The notes beneath the pieces were generated by a model. It saw only the letters and a program-made list of their open reading frames with translations. It was not told the origin of the DNA and made no database searches. This document shows positions 6,821 to 10,420 of a stretch of DNA of 10,420 bases, piece after piece. A program made the translations under genes and the position numbers. The stretch lies in the NCBI GenBank assembly GCA_017475805.1, contig JAFVEW010000017.1, forward strand, positions 1-10,420, read 5' to 3'. This DNA comes from Synergistaceae bacterium (lineage in GTDB: Bacteria > Synergistota > Synergistia > Synergistales > Aminobacteriaceae). Every line of letters starts with the position of its first letter. Position 1 is the first letter of the stretch.

Positions 6821-6870
6821 ACCGTAACTAAAACCGTAGATAATTCTTTCGCTTGATTTTTATCTACGGT
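6821..6870. repeat. Three-copy 11-bp motif, possible integrase arm sites
   Basis: ACCGTAACTAA (6821-6831) and ACCGTAGATAA (6833-6843) are direct copies. TTATCTACGGT (6860-6870) is the exact inverse complement of the second, with a 16-base spacer. The cluster lies 65-115 bases from the tRNA 3' end with no gene over it. Spaced direct and inverted copies beside a tRNA match how arm-type sites are laid out around phage attachment sites. It could instead be a hairpin in a transcript. Confidence 0.5.
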
Positions 6871-6913
6871 CGCATTAGCTAAATCCTTTCGCCGTATATG
6901 TTTATGTGAATTG

Positions 6914-7486
6914 TTATCCCCCTCCCCTCATTGTTCCATTGTTCATAACGTTCACGCTGTAGGAGCTATTTTCACCGTTATGGGCTTCAATTGTCGCTGG
7001 CGTTGGCGTCTTCTCCGCGCCCGTGATAGCCTCCTCCGCCATGCGCAACATCATCAAGGCTATATTTTTCTCTTGTTCACTCCCGATATTTGCTACGTGT
7101 TGCGCATTATCAACAACACTACCCCAGTATCCTACGCCTAATTCAAAAGGTTTCTTCAGGTCATATTCTCTTTGTGTCGAGAACAGCGGGTTTTTATTTT
7201 TAACTTTTTCTTTAATGTCTTCATCATTAATAGGTAAGGAACTCAAACTTTCAAGTAGCTGTTTCAATGGTTGCTCTGGCGTTTCACTATCGGTTAAACC
7301 TATTAAATAATCAACTTATGTATTTAAGAGTTCCGCCATTTTTTTTATTTCCTCACTTTTAGGACTTGTTTTTCCCGTCTCCCAACGGCGAACAGTCATA
7401 TAAGAAACCCCTAATAAATCTCCTAACTGTTCTTGTGTTAATCCTTTTCTTTTTCTAAGTACTCTAATTCTCTCTGAAATATTCAT
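6914..7486 (-). pseudogene. XRE-family phage repressor interrupted by an in-frame stop
   Basis: The reading frame encodes about 190 residues but carries TAA at codon 57 (7316-7318). Residues 1-56 are an intact XRE HTH (GLTQEQLGDLLGVSYMTVRR at 15-34). The same frame continues directly after the stop as VDYLIGLTDSETPEQPLKQ, the usual end of an XRE domain (…LNxSVDYLIGLTD), then a C-terminal part with YWGSVVDNAQ and a helix EEAI. The downstream part has no credible start or Shine-Dalgarno of its own, so this is one gene with a nonsense codon. TCA to TAA is the simplest change. The start at 7486 is chosen for AAGAGGTG just upstream. The short product would be an isolated DNA-binding domain without the dimerisation part, probably a poor repressor. 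Confidence 0.85.
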
Positions 7487-7516
7487 GTGTTCACCTCTTA
7501 ATTTATGATACAAGGC

Positions 7517-7549
7517 AGTCCTATTTTTTTGAAGTACTGCTATGTCCTA
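7517..7549. promoter_or_regulatory. Operator half-sites near the repressor promoter
   Basis: AGTCCTA (7517-7523) and TGTCCTA (7543-7549) match the half-site of the full palindrome at 7629-7644. The second adjoins the leftward -10 and the first lies between that promoter and the repressor gene. They could mediate autorepression. Neither has a perfect inverse partner, so they may be weak or chance sites. Confidence 0.45.
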
Positions 7550-7555
7550 ATTATA
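7550..7555 (-). promoter_or_regulatory. -10 of the leftward repressor promoter
   Basis: TATAAT on the minus strand lies 64 bases upstream of the repressor ATG and next to an operator half-site. The -35 position (AGATGA, 17-bp spacing) is poor, as is usual for maintenance promoters that need activation. Confidence 0.5.
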
Positions 7556-7577
7556 GTAAAAAAATGTATCACTCATC

Positions 7578-7605
7578 TTGACATTCTTAGAAATTTGTTT
7601 ATAAT
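7578..7605 (+). promoter_or_regulatory. Strong rightward early promoter
   Basis: A perfect TTGACA (7578-7583) and a perfect TATAAT (7600-7605) are separated by 16 bp. The predicted start is near 7612. The operator palindrome lies about 17-32 bases downstream of it, where a bound repressor would block early elongation. It is the best -35/-10 pair in the window and faces the rightward operon. Confidence 0.85.
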
Positions 7606-7628
7606 GTGGCACATAAAGGTACTAAATA

Positions 7629-7644
7629 AGTCCTAAATAGGACT
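7629..7644. promoter_or_regulatory. Perfect 16-bp palindromic operator
   Basis: AGTCCTAAATAGGACT is a perfect palindrome: AGTCCTA, two-base centre AA, TAGGACT. It sits just downstream of the strong rightward promoter and opposite the XRE repressor gene. The symmetry and size fit a dimeric XRE protein. The binding protein is inferred. Confidence 0.7.
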
Positions 7645-7774
7645 GAGTAAATTGAAAATCAATCGACAATGCCACGCAAGGCGGCGTGAGTTCACGAAGC
7701 AAGAAAAGCAGGCGCACATACAAGGCAACAATTGAGCCTCCCGCAAGGGTTGTAGAGGAGAGGAGGGGAGATTT

Positions 7775-7963
7775 ATGTTGAATTATTCTATTGAAATTAA
7801 CAGCATTAACGGCGTTATTAATTGGTCAATCAATACACGTGCGCCAAGTGTGAAAGAAAATGACGCTGACACAAACTATTTAATCAGCGTCATAAATGAA
7901 CTTCAAAACTCACTTAAAAAACTTCAGCGACTTTACCCTGAAAAAACAAGTGAGACGGAATAA
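7775..7963 (+). CDS. Small hypothetical early protein (62 aa)
   Basis: I do not recognise a family. The protein is soluble and mildly acidic: strand-like YSIEINSINGVINWSIN at the N-terminus, then a polar linker and a helix with ISVINELQNSLKKLQRL (about 37-53), which may pair with itself or another protein. A very purine-rich Shine-Dalgarno (AGGAGGGGAG, 7761-7770) precedes the ATG. It is the first gene after the rightward promoter, with a leader of about 160 nt, and lies 12 bases before the next gene. Its first 20 residues faintly resemble the start of that gene's product (EIN … I-x-W), so the two may be distant paralogues. Confidence 0.7.
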   Translation: MLNYSIEINSINGVINWSINTRAPSVKENDADTNYLISVINELQNSLKKLQRLYPEKTSETE

Positions 7964-7975
7964 CGGAGGAATTTA

Positions 7976-8377
7976 ATGAAGTTTGAAATTAATTTTGCTT
8001 ATGATGATTTCTTAAATAAACCTCGAATTGAATGGACAGCTAATGTAATCGAATATGAAGTGAACAATGCCGCCGAATGTATAAGCGACATCGTTCAAAA
8101 AGTTTTAAGTCCCAAAAGAGGAACTGACAGCCAACAAGAGAAAATCAGCGTTGACATAGAAAAAATCCGTACCCTGCTAAGGGTATTAATTCAAGCAGAA
8201 TACGAATTTAATACAAGTAATAACTTATGGGTTACTGACAGGCCGGATTTAGTTCCAGCTGAGATTAAATTTGAAACTGATTTCACAAAGATAAGCGAAC
8301 TTATCAGCGAACAAATCGCTGAATGGGAAAAACTTGTCGGCAACCATAGTCAAGATTGTCCCGTATGCGAGAACTGA
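7976..8377 (+). CDS. Hypothetical early protein (133 aa)
   Basis: No family is recognised. It starts with FEINFAYDDFLNKPRIEWTAN, which loosely echoes the preceding small protein, then a helical middle (residues about 33-75) and an acidic C-terminal helix ending in a CPVC pair (CxxC). A clear GGAGG lies just before the ATG, and the gene is 12 bases from the previous one, so they form one transcript. The last 74 bases overlap the antisense 3' end of the KTSC gene. Both frames look genuine: this one by operon position and ribosome site, the other by its domain. Confidence 0.65.
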   Translation: MKFEINFAYDDFLNKPRIEWTANVIEYEVNNAAECISDIVQKVLSPKRGTDSQQEKISVDIEKIRTLLRVLIQAEYEFNTSNNLWVTDRPDLVPAEIKFETDFTKISELISEQIAEWEKLVGNHSQDCPVCEN

Positions 8378-8546
8378 AATAATGACCTATAGACGGAGCG
8401 TTCATGAGTTCAAAGTGAACATGCTCAGGCACGTTGGAATATTGATAAACACTCCTTTTATTAATAAACTCGACTTCAAGAAGTTTTTTGTTTTTATCAT
8501 ATTCAACGCTTTTTAGGTCAGTTGAATCAACAGGTATTCGTTCCAT
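8304..8546 (-). CDS. KTSC-domain protein (80 aa)
   Basis: MERIPVDSTDLKSVEYD (1-17), VYQYSNVP (33-40) and LMNAPSIGHYFSSRIRD (47-63) give the standard KTSC pattern: a small alpha/beta domain common in phages and bacteria, with proposed links to nucleic-acid metabolism but no firm function. A longer frame exists upstream, but the ATG at 8544-8546 is best because GGGAGGTGA lies 8 bases before it. The gene runs against the rightward operon and its last 74 bases are antisense to the preceding gene. The tail after residue 63 (NLDYGCRQVF…) is longer than usual, as if the frame runs on until a chance stop within the overlap. Confidence 0.85.
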   Translation of the reverse strand: MERIPVDSTDLKSVEYDKNKKLLEVEFINKRSVYQYSNVPEHVHFELMNAPSIGHYFSSRIRDNLDYGCRQVFPIQRFVR

Positions 8547-8611
8547 TTTCATCACCTCCCTTGTTGAGATTTTCATATTGTAGCAGGGGAGATTTTTAGG
8601 CAAAGGCCGAA

Positions 8612-8719
8612 ACGGGCTTTATTCACACGCGTCTTTCGTCTTGTGTGCAGTTTAGAGGGGCGCAAAAAATAAGCCCGTCCGAGTGTAGGGCACTCGCTGA
8701 CGATGGCCGTCAGATTTTT
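8612..8719 (+). ncRNA. Candidate structured RNA of three stem-loops ending in a terminator
   Basis: Stem I: ACGGGCTT (8612-8619) with AAGCCCGT (8671-8678), extended by ATT/AAT after a bulged T. It encloses CACAC (8624-8628) with GTGTG (8643-8647). Stem II: CGAGTG (8680-8685) with CACTCG (8691-8696), loop TAGGG. Stem III: CTGACG (8697-8702) with CGTCAG (8708-8713), followed by a T-run. The stems are almost contiguous and the first two bases of the next gene's Shine-Dalgarno lie only 8-12 bases beyond, so this may be a small RNA or an attenuator-type leader. I found no clear promoter directly upstream, and no known RNA family is recognised. Confidence 0.4.
8697..8719 (+). terminator. Probable intrinsic terminator or attenuator before the AntA-like gene
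   Basis: CTGACG-ATGGC-CGTCAG forms a perfect 6-bp stem with a 5-base loop, followed by ATTTTT. It would end rightward transcripts from the early genes or release the structured RNA upstream. The AntA-like gene then depends on readthrough or its own promoter. The short stem and five-T tail suggest moderate efficiency. Confidence 0.55.
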
Positions 8720-8739
8720 AATTTACGGAGGTTTTTATT

Positions 8740-9090
8740 ATGGTAGTAGACAAGTTCAAAATCACCTACGATGAAGTAGGACGCATGGGAATTGACATTC
8801 ACCAACTCTATAGCATTTTTGAAGCGAACACAGAGCTTTCTTTCGATGAGTGGTGGGAATATATGAAATCCTCTCACCTTGCTGAAAATGAGGATTTCAT
8901 TAACGAGTGGGTAACCCTCGAAGCGGCAAAGGACATTTGCCAATACGAAATCCTGAGGCTTGCCGAAGAACACGACTTTGCTGACCCTATATTTTTCTGC
9001 TACATCACTGAGGAGATGTTGTCAGCAAGTGAATATGCAGAAAAGCCGCAATGTCAAATAGTTTTGTCAATAACATTGGGATTGGCATAA
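8740..9090 (+). CDS. AntA/AntB-type antirepressor-like protein (116 aa)
   Basis: Residues 18-75 resemble the AntA/AntB domain of phage antirepressors: DIHQLYSIFEANTELSFDEW (19-38) matches the ARELHxxLEVxxxFSxW pattern, then a DFI-type segment (NEDFINEW) and VTLEAAKDIC (58-67), the equivalent of LTLDMAKELC. Such proteins inactivate phage repressors by binding them or occur as regulatory modules. The match is by pattern only, and the C-terminal third has no recognisable domain. GGAGG (8727-8731) lies 8 bases before the ATG. It sits just after a terminator-like hairpin and 33 bases before the BRO-N gene. Confidence 0.55.
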   Translation: MVVDKFKITYDEVGRMGIDIHQLYSIFEANTELSFDEWWEYMKSSHLAENEDFINEWVTLEAAKDICQYEILRLAEEHDFADPIFFCYITEEMLSASEYAEKPQCQIVLSITLGLA

Positions 9091-9123
9091 TGAAGTTCCT
9101 TAAAGAGGTTAGGGGTGAGAATA

Positions 9124-9914
9124 ATGGATAGTGGATTACAAATTTTCAAGCATGGCGATTTTACGGCACGCACAATCACGGACGACAACGGCGAGATTTG
9201 GTTTGTCGCTAAAGACGTCGCACAAGTTCTCGGTTATCCTGAGGCTTCAATAAAGCAAATGGCAAATTTAATTCGGCCAGTGCCGGATTTATGGAAGGGT
9301 CTTAAACGGATTATGACCCCTGGCGGAGAGCAAGAAATGACGTGTTTATCGGAACAAGGGCTTTATTTCTTCTTAGGACGGTCAGACAAGAAAGCCGCGC
9401 TCCCGTATCAGATGTGGGTTGCCGGTGAAGTTGTGCCGTCAATCAGAAAACACGGATTTTACGCGACACCTCAGACCGCAGAACAAATTATCGCCGACCC
9501 TGACACGTTCATAAAGGTTCTTACTGCATTAAAGGAGGAAAAAACAAAAGTCGCGGCACTCACAGCAAAGGTCGAAGAAGGCCGCCCGAAGGTGATTTCG
9601 CCGACGCTGTAAGTGCGAGCGAGGATTGTATTCTAATCGGAAATTTCGCCAAATTGCTTGGTCAGAACGGAATTAACATCGGACAGACACGCCTGTTCGC
9701 ATGGTTCAGGGAAAACGGCTGGCTTATGAACACATGGGACGGCAGACGCAACACGCCGACCCAAAAAGCGATAAACAGCGGTTTCTTCAAAACGAAAGAA
9801 AACGTCAACTACGTGAACGGTGAGCTTAGGATATTTTCTCCAACGCCACTACTCACAGGAAAAGGACAAAGGTTCTTCATGGACGGTTTTCTGTCTGGAA
9901 GATTTCACTTGTAG
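9124..9914 (+). pseudogene. BRO-N/KilAC phage antirepressor split by a -1 frameshift
   Basis: The first frame (9124-9612) has a full BRO-N domain, residues about 6-112, including IWFVAKDVAQVLGY, KRIMTPGGEQ and VAGEVVPSIRKHGFY, then a helical linker ending EEGRPKV. The frame then turns to ISPTL and stops. One frame over, from about 9594, the sequence reads DFADAVSASEDCILIGNFAK and continues as QNGINIGQTRLFAWFRENGW, a KilAC (ANT) domain ending at 9914. One base is missing near 9592-9595 (expected GTN-GAT-TTC). The repaired protein would be about 263 residues, a normal size. Start ATG 9124 is chosen over an upstream GTG for its spacing from AGGGG. The stop overlaps the next gene's ribosome site. 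No slippery motif is seen, so a mutation or sequencing error is likelier than programmed shifting. Confidence 0.88.
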
Positions 9915-9922
9915 GAGGAATT

Positions 9923-10390
9923 ATGGCAGACAATGAAACTTTTGGCAAGCGGCTCGCAAGGCTTAGGAAAAAAGCAGGCATTACGCAAGAGAAACTCGCT
10001 GAAATGCTTGACGTTTCTTATATGACGGTCAGACGGTGGGATTGGGGGAAAAACGCTCCCCGTCTTGACGAAGCTAAGAGAATTGCCGCCGCGCTGAACG
10101 TGAGCGAAGAGGAATTATTGAACGGAGCACCCGAGCAAGGAGGCTGGGTGCTTCAAATTAAAATCGCAACTGAGATTAAGGAGAAAATTATAGATATGAG
10201 AGCGAACAAAGTACCAACAATTTCAGAACTTACCTGTACGCCCAGCGGCGGAGGTTTCACGCTTTACGGGGATTATGAATTATGGACGGATAAGAAGAAA
10301 GTCAAAGCCTTGATTAAGCAGTTATTAGCGGGGCGCGACTTAATCTTAGCCAACGGGAAGGCATTAGGAGGGATTAAGGAGGAAAAATAA
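9923..10390 (+). CDS. XRE-family regulator with C-terminal extension
   Basis: This 155-residue protein has an XRE HTH at about 7-62. The HTH segment GITQEKLAEMLDVSYMTVRR (19-38) is nearly the same as that of the interrupted repressor, including identical VSYMTVRRW, so both may recognise the same operator. Residues 70-155 are an alpha/beta extension, with a long helix (KEKIIDMR) and strands (GFTLYGDYELWTD), that I cannot assign; it differs from the repressor C-terminus. GGAGG lies just before the ATG and overlaps the stop of the antirepressor, so the two are coupled. A Cro-like or second-repressor role is plausible by analogy. No lesion is seen. Confidence 0.85.
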   Translation: MADNETFGKRLARLRKKAGITQEKLAEMLDVSYMTVRRWDWGKNAPRLDEAKRIAAALNVSEEELLNGAPEQGGWVLQIKIATEIKEKIIDMRANKVPTISELTCTPSGGGFTLYGDYELWTDKKKVKALIKQLLAGRDLILANGKALGGIKEEK

Positions 10391-10392
10391 CT

Positions 10393-10420
10393 ATGGAAGA
10401 ACTTGCGCTTTTTTTAGGAA
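10393..10420 (+). CDS. Start of a further gene (partial)
   Basis: ATG at 10393 follows the XRE stop by two bases and has AAGGAGG about 10 bases upstream inside the XRE end. Only MEELALFLG is visible before the window ends, too little for identification. It continues the rightward operon. Confidence 0.6.

Larger units (their letters stand above)
6757..10420. mobile_element. Left end of a probable integrated phage or phage-like element
   Basis: Immediately past the tRNA the content changes from housekeeping genes to a leftward XRE repressor, a divergent operator/promoter region, small early-type proteins, AntA-like and BRO-N/KilAC antirepressors and a second XRE protein. This is the layout of a temperate-phage control region. 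The left boundary is inferred from the tRNA 3' end and an integrase-arm-like repeat at 6821-6870. The right boundary is outside the window. No integrase, terminase, capsid, tail or conjugation gene is visible, so an integrative conjugative element is not excluded. Confidence 0.65.

Noticed and set aside
6911..7310. Two plus-strand frames of 76 and 95 residues across the repressor remnant
   Set aside because: They are antisense to the repressor frame, which keeps recognisable XRE-repressor sequence; neither plus-strand frame resembles a known domain.
7645..7770. Leader structure that might hide the ribosome site of the first early gene
   Set aside because: CTCCC (about 7737-7741) can pair with GGGAG near 7766, and small hairpins exist, but such pairings are common next to a purine-rich Shine-Dalgarno, and nothing longer supports regulation.
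8334..8516. 60-residue plus-strand frame over the KTSC gene
   Set aside because: It is antisense to the KTSC domain; composition is as expected for a shadow frame.
8710..8973. 87-residue minus-strand frame across the AntA-like gene start
   Set aside because: It is antisense to a gene with a strong ribosome site and a domain-like pattern, and has no ribosome site of its own.
1..10420. CRISPR array, transposase or known defence operon
   Set aside because: No regularly spaced direct repeats of array size and no transposase, nuclease or toxin-antitoxin motifs were seen in any frame.

Overview
The window has two parts: a chromosomal segment of an AT-rich, motile, probably anaerobic bacterium (about 1-6760), and the start of an integrated phage-like element (about 6760 to the right edge). 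The linkage hslV-hslU-codY is the classic Firmicutes arrangement. A CheW-REC (CheV) gene follows codY here, and methylenetetrahydrofolate reductase is coupled to a free-standing cobalamin-methionine-synthase activation domain. This fits a Firmicutes or Synergistota lineage. I lean to a gut-type Synergistaceae relative, but nothing in the window proves it. Shine-Dalgarno sites are strong (GGAGG type).

Chromosomal part. At 1-734 (+) lie the end of metF and a short MetH-activation-like gene that shares bases with the metF stop; they feed the folate/B12 methionine branch. At 731-4673 (-) lies hslV-hslU-codY-cheV: an ATP-dependent protease, the branched-chain amino acid/GTP-sensing regulator CodY, and a chemotaxis coupling protein. 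The metF-side unit and this cluster converge with a 4-base overlap of stop codons. CodY is flanked on both sides by hairpin-forming tandem 7-bp repeats. A 473-bp gap (4674-5146) separates hslV from a divergent gene for a TROVE/DUF2828-like protein with a von Willebrand A domain, an Ro60-type RNA-binding architecture. That gene has an extended -10 promoter and a leader of about 217 nt with several stem-loops, so a Y-RNA-like partner RNA is a reasonable suspicion. A tRNA-Gly(CCC) gene follows at 6682-6756.

Phage-like part. Just past the tRNA is an 11-bp motif present twice directly and once inverted, which resembles integrase arm sites next to an attachment site. Then comes a lambda-like switch. 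A leftward XRE repressor gene (6914-7486) is interrupted by an in-frame TAA after its HTH. A divergent promoter region follows, with a perfect 16-bp palindromic operator and extra half-sites. The rightward genes are two small unknown proteins, an AntA-like antirepressor, a BRO-N/KilAC antirepressor split by a -1 frameshift, and a second XRE regulator whose recognition helix almost matches that of the repressor. A leftward KTSC gene lies between them, and a structured, terminator-ended RNA region precedes the AntA-like gene. Repressor and main antirepressor both carry disabling lesions, so this looks like a decaying or attenuated lysogeny module. No integrase, structural or lysis gene is visible before the window ends.

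No CRISPR array, transposase or classic defence operon was found. The most plausible places for undescribed biology are the TROVE/vWA gene with its leader and the structured RNA at 8612-8719.
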